This document shows, in pieces, positions 34,994 to 43,658 of a stretch of DNA of 64,000 nucleotides (position 1 is its first letter; the number at the start of each line of letters is the position of its first letter). The notes beneath the pieces were generated by a model. The model saw only the letters and a list, made by a program, of their open reading frames with translations, ran no database searches and had not been told where the DNA came from. The position numbers and the translations under genes were made by a program. Source of the DNA: Rhodothermales bacterium. Its GTDB lineage: Bacteria; Bacteroidota; Rhodothermia; Rhodothermales; Bin80. The stretch spans positions 879,246 to 943,245 of the forward strand of contig CATQHT010000003.1 of NCBI GenBank assembly GCA_958296045.1, given 5' to 3'.

Positions 34994-36009
34994 CCCTGCG
35001 CCCTGGCCTCACGCTCCTGCCGGACGCGCTCCCAAAGCTCCCGCTTAAGACGCGTCAGCCCGAATCCCGTGACGCTGCTGATCAGGTGCACGTCTTCGCC
35101 AGAGGGCAACGCCGCACGCGCCTCGTCCAGCCAAGAGCGGCGCTCATCTGGAGCCAATAGGTCCACCTTGCTGAAGGCCACCAAGCGGGGCTTGGCGACT
35201 AATGCCGGGTCAAACGTGCAGAGCTCATGCAGTAGTGCATCGTACTCCGCTCGGAGCTCAAACGAATTGACAGGAATCAGAAACAGAAGCACCGCGTTGC
35301 GCTGAATATGCTTGAGAAAGCGCAGCCCGAGTCCCTTGCCCTGGCTGGCCCCAGCGATAATTCCCGGGATATCGGCAATAACAAATGACCGATACCCTTC
35401 AACATTTACGACGCCAGGCATTGGTGCCAGCGTAGTGAATGGATAGTCCGCCACCTTGGGCCGCGCCGCGGATACAGAAGACACCAGCGTGCTCTTGCCC
35501 GCATTGGGCTGGCCCACCAGGCCGACATCCGCCAGCATTTTGAGCTCTAAGGTTACGTCTTTCTCCTCACCAGGCTCTCCGGGCTGCGCAAATTGCGGCG
35601 CCTGCCGGGTGGCGCGCTTGAAAAACGTGTTTCCTTTGCCGCCCTTGCCACCGCGCACTAGAACCAGCTCGTCCCCGGAATTCATCACTTCGCCCAGTGT
35701 CTCCGAACCTCCGGTTGCACGAACCACGGTGCCACACGGCACACGGAGCACTAGGTTCCGTCCGTCTTTGCCGCTGCGGTTACTGCCCTCGCCAGGCTTG
35801 CCATGCGGCGCGAAATGGTGGCGATTGTAGCGCAGATCCAGAAGCGTATAAAGGTTGCGATCCGCGCGGATCAGCACGGAGCCGCCGCGCCCACCATCGC
35901 CGCCTGACGGTCCCCCCTTAGGAACGAATTTTTCGCGACGAAAAGCGACACAGCCTGATCCTCCAGACCCGCTTCGTACCTTAACGGTCACATAGTCGAC
36001 AAATCGCAT
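34990..36009 (-). CDS. obg: Obg-family GTPase (ribosome assembly/stress)
   Basis: About 339 residues. The N-terminal glycine-rich Obg domain has FVPKGGPSGGDGGRGG and the GTPase has G1 GQPNAGKST, G3 DIPGI and a G4-like FSKVD. Obg assists 50S assembly and responds to (p)ppGpp. The protein ends soon after the G domain, so the variable C-terminal domain of some Obg proteins is absent. ATG 36009 (MRFVDYVTVKV) is chosen over a start 12 bases upstream; it leaves only 11 bases to the divergent rnhA start. Confidence 0.92.
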   Translation of the reverse strand: MRFVDYVTVKVRSGSGGSGCVAFRREKFVPKGGPSGGDGGRGGSVLIRADRNLYTLLDLRYNRHHFAPHGKPGEGSNRSGKDGRNLVLRVPCGTVVRATGGSETLGEVMNSGDELVLVRGGKGGKGNTFFKRATRQAPQFAQPGEPGEEKDVTLELKMLADVGLVGQPNAGKSTLVSSVSAARPKVADYPFTTLAPMPGVVNVEGYRSFVIADIPGIIAGASQGKGLGLRFLKHIQRNAVLLFLIPVNSFELRAEYDALLHELCTFDPALVAKPRLVAFSKVDLLAPDERRSWLDEARAALPSGEDVHLISSVTGFGLTRLKRELWERVRQEREARAQG

Positions 36010-36020
36010 CCTTACACCCA

Positions 36021-36485
36021 ATGGCTGCGCCCCGCAGCAAAGTCACCATCTATACGGACGGTGGCTGTAAACCTAATCCGGGCCCTGGCGGCTGGGCCGC
36101 TCTGCTTATATACGGCAAACACGAACGCGTTCTGACCGGCGCTTCTCGCAGGACCACCAACAACAAGATGGAGCTGACCGCAGCACTGAAGGCGCTGCAG
36201 GCCCTCAAGTGGCCTTGCGCCGTGCAGCTGCACACCGACAGCACGTACCTGCGCAACGCGTTCGCCCAAGGCTGGTTGAAAAATTGGCAGAAAAACGGCT
36301 GGATGACGGCCAGCCGGCTGCCTGTTCGCAACAAGGACCTCTGGTTAGAGCTGCTGAAAGAGTCTCAGCGCCACGAAGTCCGTTGGATCAAGGTGCGCGC
36401 GCATGCCAATAACGCGCGCAACAACAGGGTGGATGCCTTGGCTACCAAAGCGAGAAAGCACATGCTTGCCCAAGGTCGACGGTAA
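36021..36485 (+). CDS. rnhA: Ribonuclease HI
   Basis: A 154-residue enzyme of standard RNase HI length with the catalytic carboxylates in order: YTDGGCKPNPGPGGWAA, NNKMELTAAL, HTDSTYL and NNRVDALA. It also has the basic handle region (GWLKNWQKNGW). It degrades the RNA strand of RNA-DNA hybrids. The start is 11 bases from the divergent obg start, so its promoter must lie inside obg. Confidence 0.95.
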   Translation: MAAPRSKVTIYTDGGCKPNPGPGGWAALLIYGKHERVLTGASRRTTNNKMELTAALKALQALKWPCAVQLHTDSTYLRNAFAQGWLKNWQKNGWMTASRLPVRNKDLWLELLKESQRHEVRWIKVRAHANNARNNRVDALATKARKHMLAQGRR

Positions 36486-36595
36486 CCCCCCACTTGAAAC
36501 CCCAGGACCTGAGATTCCGTAATGCTGTTTGCTAATGGTATGCCTACACCTGGGCACACTGCATGCCATCTCCACTCACCTGAAATTCTCTGCTC

Positions 36596-39097
36596 ATGCT
36601 TCTGACCGCCCTTGTTTTGGGCGCGGTGCTGTCTGTTGACCCTGCATGCCCCGAGGATTGTGTCCTTACCGCGCAACCGACATCTGGAAGCATCAGCGTC
36701 GACGGGTTCCTAGATGAGCCGGCGTGGGCCGCAGCAGCGGTAGCTACCGACTTTGTTCAGTACTCTCCAGACGAAGGCGCGCCAGCCACGCACACTACCC
36801 ATGTGCGTGTGCTGTACGGGCAGTCCGCCTTGTATATCGGCATCGCCCTGCACGACAGCGAACCGGATCAGATTCGCCGGCCGCTGGGCCGGCGGGACGA
36901 ATTCAATCAAGCGGATTGGTTTGTCGCCTCGATCGACTCATACCTCGACCGCAAGACCTCCTACAACTTTGCTATTAGCGCGGCCGGCGTTCAGGCTGAC
37001 GGAATCTATGCGGGCCGCATGTTCGGAGGGGGCGGAGGAGGCTTCGGTTTTGATACCTCCTGGGACGCGGTCTGGCGCTCTCAGGTGCGCGTCACCGAGA
37101 CGGGTTGGTATGCGGAACTCCGCATTCCCTATTCCATGCTGCGCTTTTCGGATGCACGTGTGCAGCGCTGGGGCATCAATTTCAAGCGCATCATCCCGCG
37201 CCTAAGCGAAGTCAGCGAGTGGGTGATGGTCCCGCGGGCCGAGCGCAGCAGCGGCACCGTCGCCCATTACGGCACCCTGGAAGGGATCGTCGACATCCGT
37301 GCCCGCCGCAATTTTCAGATCACCCCCTATACCGTGGTAAGCACTCGTACAGAGGAAGGTGACCTAGCAGGAAGCCGGCTGCGCAGCTCAACCGCAGAGG
37401 TCGGCGGCGACATGAAGGTCGGTCTGTCGACAAACATCACGCTGGACGCGACGGTCAATCCAGATTTCGGGCAGGTGGAAGCGGACCCGGCAGAGCTGAA
37501 TCTGACAGCCTTCGAGACCTTCTTTCCCGAGCGGCGCCCCTTTTTCACCGAGGGTACGCAGATTTTCCGGTACAGCCTGGACCGTGGCGGATCCCTGCTC
37601 TATACACGCCGCATCGGCGCCGACGCCCCTATCGTGGCCGCATCCAAGGTGTCCGGGCGGACTACAGGAGGCGCCAACTTCGGCTTCTTCGGAGCCGCCA
37701 CCGGCAACGATTTCCGCCCTTCCAACTATTACGGCGTCGCACGGGGCCAGAAGCAGATCGGAGAGCTTTCCAACGTTGGCGGCATGGTGACCTACTTTGA
37801 TAACGCTGCGGACCGACGAAGCTTGGCTGGAGGAATGGACTGGGACCTGCGTTTCAATGAGAACCGGTACAGCGTGGACGGCCAATTCAGTGCCACCCGA
37901 CGCACCGTGGACGGTGACACCGAGTCCGGCTTTGCGCTGACGGCGGGATTTGACCGGCAGCGCTCCGTCTGGAACTACTCGGTCGGCCTTACCATCATCA
38001 GTGACCGGTACAACCCTAACGATCTGGGGCGCTTGCGCCAGAACAACCATACCAACCTGTTCGGGGGTGTTTCGCACCAAGTCAATGGCGGGCGGCCCGT
38101 AGGACCCTTTCAGCGGGGCAACTTCCGCCTTTATGCTGGCAGCGGCCTCTCTTACAGGGAAGGCATCTCCAACGGCACCGGCTTTTTCTTCAGCTCAGAC
38201 TGGACCACACGCACATTTCAGGAGATTGAGATCGGCATCCGCAGTGACTATCTCTTCGGGGGCTACGATGTGACTGAGACGCGTGGGCTCGGACCTAGGG
38301 CACGGCCGCGAGAAATTTCCATTGATCTGGAGCTGACCACCGACACGCGGCACCGCTGGCTGCTACGTCCCCAGGCAGAGACTGAGATCTATGGTGATGG
38401 CGGCTATGCATTGTCTGCCAGCCTCGAGGGTGAATGGACCGTGTCATCCCAGGTCAGCCTGTCGCTAAAGGTGGGCACCGGACGCGAATTTGGCACCACC
38501 GAATGGGCTTCCAATGAGGCATTCGCCACGGTGGATGGCACTTGGATGATCGGAGAGGAATCCCGGAATTCCCCAGAAGATGTGGAACGCTGGGTACCGT
38601 TCGCAGTCAGCCCGGCCGTGGGCGCCCTGCTTCATGCCCGCGCTCCCTATGACGAGGAGGGACGTCACTACATCCCCGTTTTCGGGGAACGCAACACCCA
38701 GTCGGCGGACATCACACTGCGCGGCAACCTGACGTTAACCCCAACGTTGGGCATCCAGCTATACGGCCAGCTCTTTGCGGCGCGCGGCGCCAATCAGGCG
38801 TTTTCCCTGTTGCAGGACCGCGACACTTTGGTACCGGTGGAGAGTTTCCCCAAGCGATACGACTTCGCATTCAACAACTTTCAGACCAACACGGTGCTCC
38901 GATGGGAGTACCGACCAGGCTCGACCCTTTTCGCGGTATGGACACATTCGCGGCGCAGCAGCTCCGACGTGTCGCCGCTGGATATTTCGACGCGCTCGCC
39001 CTATGACCAGGGCACCGTAGATCAGCTCCTGAACACGTTTGATGTGTTCCCCACCAACGTGCTGCTGATCAAGCTCAGCTACAAGTTTCTGCGCTAA
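36596..39097 (+). CDS. DUF5916 outer-membrane beta-barrel with CBM9-like domain
   Basis: An 833-residue exported protein: short signal peptide (LTALVLGAVLS), N-terminal CBM9-like sugar-binding-fold domain (SVDGFLDEPAWAAA, LYIGIALHDSEPD, residues about 30-230), then a DUF5916 barrel rich in alternating strands with FFPERRPFFTEGTQIF and RRIGADAP, ending in an aromatic strand (LLIKLSYKFLR) as in outer-membrane proteins. The function of DUF5916 proteins is unproven. They are abundant in Bacteroidota-related lineages, which supports the taxonomic guess. It overlaps the convergent purS stop by 4 bases. Confidence 0.8.
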   Translation: MLLTALVLGAVLSVDPACPEDCVLTAQPTSGSISVDGFLDEPAWAAAAVATDFVQYSPDEGAPATHTTHVRVLYGQSALYIGIALHDSEPDQIRRPLGRRDEFNQADWFVASIDSYLDRKTSYNFAISAAGVQADGIYAGRMFGGGGGGFGFDTSWDAVWRSQVRVTETGWYAELRIPYSMLRFSDARVQRWGINFKRIIPRLSEVSEWVMVPRAERSSGTVAHYGTLEGIVDIRARRNFQITPYTVVSTRTEEGDLAGSRLRSSTAEVGGDMKVGLSTNITLDATVNPDFGQVEADPAELNLTAFETFFPERRPFFTEGTQIFRYSLDRGGSLLYTRRIGADAPIVAASKVSGRTTGGANFGFFGAATGNDFRPSNYYGVARGQKQIGELSNVGGMVTYFDNAADRRSLAGGMDWDLRFNENRYSVDGQFSATRRTVDGDTESGFALTAGFDRQRSVWNYSVGLTIISDRYNPNDLGRLRQNNHTNLFGGVSHQVNGGRPVGPFQRGNFRLYAGSGLSYREGISNGTGFFFSSDWTTRTFQEIEIGIRSDYLFGGYDVTETRGLGPRARPREISIDLELTTDTRHRWLLRPQAETEIYGDGGYALSASLEGEWTVSSQVSLSLKVGTGREFGTTEWASNEAFATVDGTWMIGEESRNSPEDVERWVPFAVSPAVGALLHARAPYDEEGRHYIPVFGERNTQSADITLRGNLTLTPTLGIQLYGQLFAARGANQAFSLLQDRDTLVPVESFPKRYDFAFNNFQTNTVLRWEYRPGSTLFAVWTHSRRSSSDVSPLDISTRSPYDQGTVDQLLNTFDVFPTNVLLIKLSYKFLR

Positions 39098-39369
39098 CTT
39101 GCTGCTGCTATTTCCGGCACGCGGCGGACGGTCACCGCATAGTCTTCCATGACCGGGTTGGCCAGAAGCTTCTGGCAGGCCGCTTCGGCCGCGGCACGCG
39201 CTGCTTCTAGCGAAGGCTCGTGCAGCACCATCTCTACGACTTTGCCTACGCGCACCTCCTGCACGGTGCTAAACCCCAGGTTCGTGAGTGCTCGGTGCGC
39301 CGCCTTGCCTTGTGGATCCAGTATCGAGGGGCGGAGCGTAACCGTGATTCTGGCTTTGTAGCTGTGCAT
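39094..39369 (-). CDS. purS: Phosphoribosylformylglycinamidine synthase subunit PurS
   Basis: A 91-residue protein of typical PurS size and pattern: KARITVTLRPSILDPQG, then ALTNLGFSTVQEVRVGK, and a final LANPVMEDYAVTV. PurS is the small subunit of the PurLQS complex of purine synthesis. No purL or purQ is next to it; the upstream DNA is mobile-element debris, which may have separated it from its usual neighbours. Confidence 0.9.
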   Translation of the reverse strand: MHSYKARITVTLRPSILDPQGKAAHRALTNLGFSTVQEVRVGKVVEMVLHEPSLEAARAAAEAACQKLLANPVMEDYAVTVRRVPEIAAAS

Positions 39370-39429
39370 ATGTCGGGACGTTGATTCGAGCGTTGGCGCT
39401 CAGGTAGACGATTCTATGCTGTAGCAGTG

Positions 39430-39660
39430 TCAGGTGCTTTCCGTTAGCGTAGCCTGGGACCCCAGCAGGTACCAAGCTAATCCAGCAGATTGGGCCACAA
39501 GCCGGCGCGCTGCACCCCTGCGAAAGATATTGATCATAGCATCAAAATCACGATCGGCCGCTGTGCCGCAACACTCGCGAATCGGCTCACCCTGCCCTTT
39601 AGTCAACTCAGGGCCTTAACAACGGCATTTGCATCGGTTAGCATGCCGATATTGATACGC
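39430..39660 (-). pseudogene. TnpB-like (IS200/IS605 orfB) C-terminal remnant
   Basis: The minus strand reads PELTKGQGEP, then CCGTAADRDFDAMINIFRRG and a short tail. The CG...DRD.(D/N)A..NI pattern is the end of the TnpB zinc-ribbon/RuvC-III region. A TAA lies 5 codons upstream of this segment, one Cys pair is altered, and nothing else of the gene remains. Conservation of the motif rather than length is the evidence. Confidence 0.5.
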
Positions 39661-40166
39661 AGCATCAGATTCTGTGCACGCCGAATAATTCGGTGCTGGC
39701 CTTGTTGGAGACGCTGGAGCAGCATCGTAACAAGTGCCGCCGTACTTTCGGCTCCCTCGTTCGTGAAGCATTACGATTCTATGGTGCCCGAGCCCGTCAG
39801 CAGCGGGCGGGCTATATGAAGGCATTGCGGGCACTCGAGTCCGAGAACCGCATCGTTCTTCCGGCGCCGCAGCCTTCAGCGCAGACTAGGCGACCGCGGT
39901 TGTTGGATGAGGCCGCCGCAGTACTGGATCAAGGCCGCGGCGTCAGAGATCTGGCCGATCTCTCATGACCAACGCACACGACCGCGCGATATGGCACACC
40001 CTGATGGATCAAGAGCATCCGCGGGGCACCACGACGTTTGCGCGCGCCCAACTGCGGTACTTGTTCCTGAGTGCACACGGACTCTTAGGTGCAACCATTT
40101 GGAAGCAGCATGGTATACCCTTAGTGGCAATGGTACTGCGCCTTGATGCCGTCCGGGTCGGATGAC
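39642..40166 (+). pseudogene. DUF4338/DruA-like protein remnant, frameshifted
   Basis: Two overlapping frames (stop at 39968, second frame from 39965) together resemble the N-terminal half of DUF4338 proteins. The first has a basic helical region FGSLVREALRFYGARARQQ with ALRALESENRIVLPAP; the second has WHTLMDQEHPRGTTTF and AQLRYLF. DUF4338 occurs both in transposase-associated proteins and in DruA of Druantia. The frameshift and truncation mean it is not functional, and no other Druantia genes are present. Confidence 0.5.
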
Positions 40167-40247
40167 CTGTGATGACAAGAAGTGATGCGCGGATTACCAC
40201 GTTGCGACGGCTTACCACCTTTCGTATCAGAGCTGCCATACCCATCT

Positions 40248-40454
40248 ATGAACGCGGATAGCAAACCGGGGACATCTAACTCCAGTGAAAAACGTCACGC
40301 TGGGCGTGAGGCCGAGGCTGTCTTTACCAAGCCAGACCGTATCAACGAGAATTGGTTTGACTTGGTTCAGCAGGCGCGCAAAGCACGGGAGCAGGGAAAC
40401 AAGATGCGTGCTCATCTTCGAGCAACTGGCAAGGGCGGCCGCATTGCCCCGTGA
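40248..40454 (+). CDS. Small charged protein upstream of SDH-type protease, copy A
   Basis: A 68-residue hydrophilic protein without signal or membrane segment. The central segment W-(6)-AR-x-AR-(4)-KMR (around residues 37-55) is repeated with identical spacing in the damaged reading frame beside the second protease copy at 57 kb, so it belongs to a two-gene module. Its TGA overlaps the GTG of the protease frame (GTGA), implying translational coupling. The family is unrecognised. A regulator or substrate of the protease is only a guess. Confidence 0.55.
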   Translation: MNADSKPGTSNSSEKRHAGREAEAVFTKPDRINENWFDLVQQARKAREQGNKMRAHLRATGKGGRIAP

Positions 40455-41323
40455 GTCACATTCCCAAGAACTCGTAAGCAGAATCTACTGGGAGAAGCCC
40501 GTTATTTGAAGCGACCAACTACGCTCGCTTTGTGCGGCAGAAGCAGATACGAGATTACCAGGACAAGTTCGACTGCCGTCTGATAGTATTCATCGGCTCG
40601 ATTCACTCCGCGGTAATTACGCCCTTCGAAGAGACCTTATACGAAGCTGATTCCACTCATGATCTGCACCTCATGCTTTGCACGCTCGGTGGGGACCTGG
40701 AGACAGCTTTGAGACTTATACGACAGGCGCAGTCCCAATGCAAGAAACTCACGGTGATCGTACCTGACCAGGCCAAGAGTGCGGGAACACTGGTTACGCT
40801 GGGGGCACACCACATTCTGATGGGACCTACCAGCGATCTCGGGCCTATAGATCCACAGCTAAGAGTGGGGAATCCCTGGGTTGCCGCGCGTACTATAATG
40901 GACGCTGTTGAGGATGTGGAGGAGCGCATCTAGGAAAGCCCTGCGACTTTTCCCGTGTACGCTTCGATGCTCGGGCATGTTACGGTGCTCCTTTTAAGCC
41001 AAGCACGCAGCGCCGTGGCCCAAGCCGACGATCTGTTGCGCAAGGCTGTTGCATGCGTGCCGGATCGAGGCTCCGATGCCATAGATCAACTCGTAGCGAG
41101 GCTTAAAGGACCATTGATTAAGGACCACCAGAGCCACAACGCAACCATTTCAGCGATTGACGCCAAGGAATGCGGATTACCAGTGACATTGATGCCACCA
41201 TCCGACGACCAGTGGAAGAAACTCTGGCTACTTTGGACGCGATACGTGTCATTGAGCCCAAACAGCATTTATAGCGCGCAGATCTATGAGGGAGAGAAGG
41301 CTTCCTTTACTCACTTTCCATGA
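40451..41323 (+). pseudogene. SDH-type Clp-fold serine protease, copy A, two in-frame stops
   Basis: Read from GTG 40451 as one frame of about 290 codons, it aligns along its whole length with the copy at 56.2-57.0 kb: SPLFEATNYARFVRQ, DLHLMLCTLGGDLETALRLIRQ, DQAKSAGTLVTLGAHHI, MGPTSDLGPIDPQ, SHNATISAIDAKECGLPV. The catalytic Ser is expected in KSAGT. Two stops break the frame: TAA at 40475-40477 and TAG at 40931-40933. The family resembles serine dehydrogenase proteinase (SDH_sah, Pfam PF01972). Both stops lie at positions where the paralogue reads through, so it is a recent pseudogene. Confidence 0.75.
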
Positions 41324-41334
41324 CCGCATGCACG

Positions 41335-42050
41335 ATTCCCACCCGACGCGGTCGTGTAAGTCAGCCAAACGCGCTGACAGTCCAACCTCGTATGCCACCC
41401 ATGATATGCGGTCCACGCCTGTCGCTGCCTTCTTCTTTAGCTGACAGGAGGCATGCCGCAGCGATTTCACCGTGACATGGTGCAGAAGCGTTGTGAGCTT
41501 CTCCTTGGGTTTCCGCTTAACAAATTGTCGCAACCGGTCCACTCCACGTTGCACCGCTACCCAATCCCGCGCTCAGACAGTGTTAGGGTTTTCCAGTTGC
41601 CCCTCAGGTGCAGGACTTGGTCTGGCAACCCCGCCGGGCGGCTACGCCCCTTGTTCGCTGCTTTCATAGCTACCATTGCTGCATCAGATTACTCCATGTC
41701 GGTCATCTCCAGATACGGGGATAAACCCTTTCCTTTGCGACCCTGAGCGACTCCAGGGTGACACGGAGACCTCCCAGGTCCCGGCGTAGTACGTACGTGC
41801 GCGCCTGGGTTCTTGGACACCGCGGGATCCTCCTCCGCCTCACCATTAGCGGCGAAGAAGGTGTTGCCGTCAACCATGGGAAAAGCCTCGGCATCCCGGA
41901 CTAGAGCTCTTTCGGTGCTCAATTGCCCTGCCCACACGCGCCTCTAACGACGCTTCGCCTGTGCCCTCGCGAGTACAGACGCCCGGCGAGAGGAGCTGTG
42001 TAGTTGGTTACTCTTTCACAACGGGGGACTTGCACTTCCTGTACTAACGC
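41335..42050 (-). mobile_element. Group II intron 5' fragment with truncated reverse transcriptase
   Basis: On the minus strand, about 41554 down to 41340 encodes the start of a group II intron RT/maturase: QRGVDRLRQFVKRKPKEK, LTTLLHHVTVKSLRH, ATGVDRISWVAYE, LSARLADLHDRV. The frame is cut off before the RT catalytic motifs. The approximately 500 bases upstream on the same strand are non-coding with short open segments, as expected of the 5' ribozyme domains, and reach within a few bases of the pssA stop at 42054. The ribozyme boundary itself is inferred. Confidence 0.65.
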
Positions 42051-42053
42051 CAG

Positions 42054-42917
42054 TTAGCCTGGCGCACTCTCATCTTGCTGCCTTTCCTGAGCGGGCACCC
42101 AGTCCGTCGTAGATCGCCGCCTCCGAACCGCGTGGATGGCCCGCATAAGCGCGCGAATGATGCCCGTCAATAGATACGCGACTAGACCGATCAGCAGGCC
42201 TAACTCTCGCAATACCAGAATCAAGACGATAGCGACGCAATAGCTGGCAGCCGCAAGTGGCCGCGCCGCCAAGTACGCTGCCGTTGGCTTGGGCGCACCC
42301 TCAAAAGGAAGTGTGGTCACCATGAGCGCCGAGAGGACAAGCACCAACGGAATCAGTACGCCGGCATCAAGCATCCCAGGAGCCAGAAGCCAGCTTTCGC
42401 CCATGGTACAAAGGACAAATGTGATAAGAAAAAAGGCCTGAACCGGCGCGGGTAATCCGCTGTAGTATTCTTGGCTTACGTCTTCAATTGCTAGGTTGTA
42501 GCGGGCAAGCCGCACCGCGGCGCATAGTACCGGCAAGGCGGACACTACCACACCCAGCACGCCGTACTCGCTCAGAGCAAATGCATAGACTAGCAATGAA
42601 GGCGCCGCACCGAACGATACCACGTCACTAAGGGAATCAAGCTCCACACCGAACAGGCTCTGCCCTTGGGCGAGGCGGGCCATCATGCCGTCCAAGAGAT
42701 CGAAAAAGCCAGCGAGCACAATCAGGTAACAGGCATAGGCCAGTTGCCCTTCGTACACCTGAACGATGGCGACGAACCCGCAGAAAAGGTTCATCAGGGT
42801 GAATAATGACGGTACAGCCGCCCGTGGCAGCGGTCTGCCAGACCATCGAAAGCGGTTGGCCGCGGTCATCCTCTGTCGCAATCGGGGCCTGCGCGAACGT
42901 GTCTCAGTTCGTCGCAT
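42054..42917 (-). CDS. pssA: CDP-diacylglycerol-serine O-phosphatidyltransferase
   Basis: A 287-residue membrane enzyme with the CDP-alcohol phosphotransferase signature (D-G-x2-A-R-x8-G-x3-D-x3-D) visible as LLDGMMARLAQGQSLFGVEL followed by DSLSD. About eight hydrophobic segments follow and a charged tail ends the protein. It makes phosphatidylserine, which the upstream psd product decarboxylates. The start ATG shares one base with the psd stop (TAATG). A shorter start at MTAANRF is possible. Confidence 0.9.
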   Translation of the reverse strand: MRRTETRSRRPRLRQRMTAANRFRWSGRPLPRAAVPSLFTLMNLFCGFVAIVQVYEGQLAYACYLIVLAGFFDLLDGMMARLAQGQSLFGVELDSLSDVVSFGAAPSLLVYAFALSEYGVLGVVVSALPVLCAAVRLARYNLAIEDVSQEYYSGLPAPVQAFFLITFVLCTMGESWLLAPGMLDAGVLIPLVLVLSALMVTTLPFEGAPKPTAAYLAARPLAAASYCVAIVLILVLRELGLLIGLVAYLLTGIIRALMRAIHAVRRRRSTTDWVPAQERQQDESAPG

Positions 42918-43582
42918 TAAGCTTCAGGCATGCGTCCCATCACCGATTCTCCTGCGCGCACGCGGTCACCCACCTTCACGGTTACCGAAAGCTCCAGAGG
43001 CACCAGCACATCCAGACGTGACCCGAATCGGATGATGCCGAACCGATCGCCAGCGTTTACGCTGTCACCGGCGCTGACATGGTACACTATGCGTCGGGCC
43101 AGAGTGCCCGCAATCTGCTTGAAAAGAATCTTCTGGCCCAACGGGTGGCGCACGCCAAACAGCGACTGCTCGTTGTGGCTGGAGGCTTTGGCTTGCCATG
43201 CCTGGCGGCGAGTACCTCGCTGGTAGTGCGCATATTCGATGACGCCAGCCGCGGGGATGCGGTTGACATGCACATTAAGAGGAGACAGGAAGATAGATAC
43301 CCTACGTGCGGGACCCTTCAGAAAGTGAGGTTCCTCCTCCATCGTTACCGCCACCACACGGCCATCCGCTGGCGCTAAGAGCACCGTATGGGCATCTGGA
43401 GGCACTTCGCGGTGCGGATCGCGAAAAAAGTACAGTGGAAAGATCCCCAAAAACAGAATGATCGCCGCGACAGCGGCTGTACGCCCGCTAGGGGGAAGCG
43501 GCAGCACCGCTGCGGCCGTCACCGCCAGCGCCGCCAGGATCCAAGTCAGGCCGATCACCGGATAGCCCTCGCGCGCTATCAT
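42917..43582 (-). CDS. psd: Phosphatidylserine decarboxylase (short archaetidylserine-type)
   Basis: A 221-residue proenzyme with two N-terminal membrane segments, LYFFRDPHREVP, LLAPADGRVV, SIFLSPLNVHVNRIPAAG and the self-cleavage site in IIRFGSRLDVLVP, where the Ser becomes the pyruvoyl group. It forms phosphatidylethanolamine from the PssA product. The one-base overlap with pssA shows they are one operon. Confidence 0.92.
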   Translation of the reverse strand: MIAREGYPVIGLTWILAALAVTAAAVLPLPPSGRTAAVAAIILFLGIFPLYFFRDPHREVPPDAHTVLLAPADGRVVAVTMEEEPHFLKGPARRVSIFLSPLNVHVNRIPAAGVIEYAHYQRGTRRQAWQAKASSHNEQSLFGVRHPLGQKILFKQIAGTLARRIVYHVSAGDSVNAGDRFGIIRFGSRLDVLVPLELSVTVKVGDRVRAGESVMGRMPEA

Positions 43583-43658
43583 CCGTCCTTAAAGATCAAT
43601 GCCGGGAGCCTCGATCCGCCTCGTTAGTTTCCAGCTGCACAAGGTAAGAAAATTGCCC

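Noticed and set aside
39642-40166. Functional Druantia (DruA) system
   Set aside because: Only a short frameshifted DUF4338-like fragment is present, and none of the other Druantia genes.
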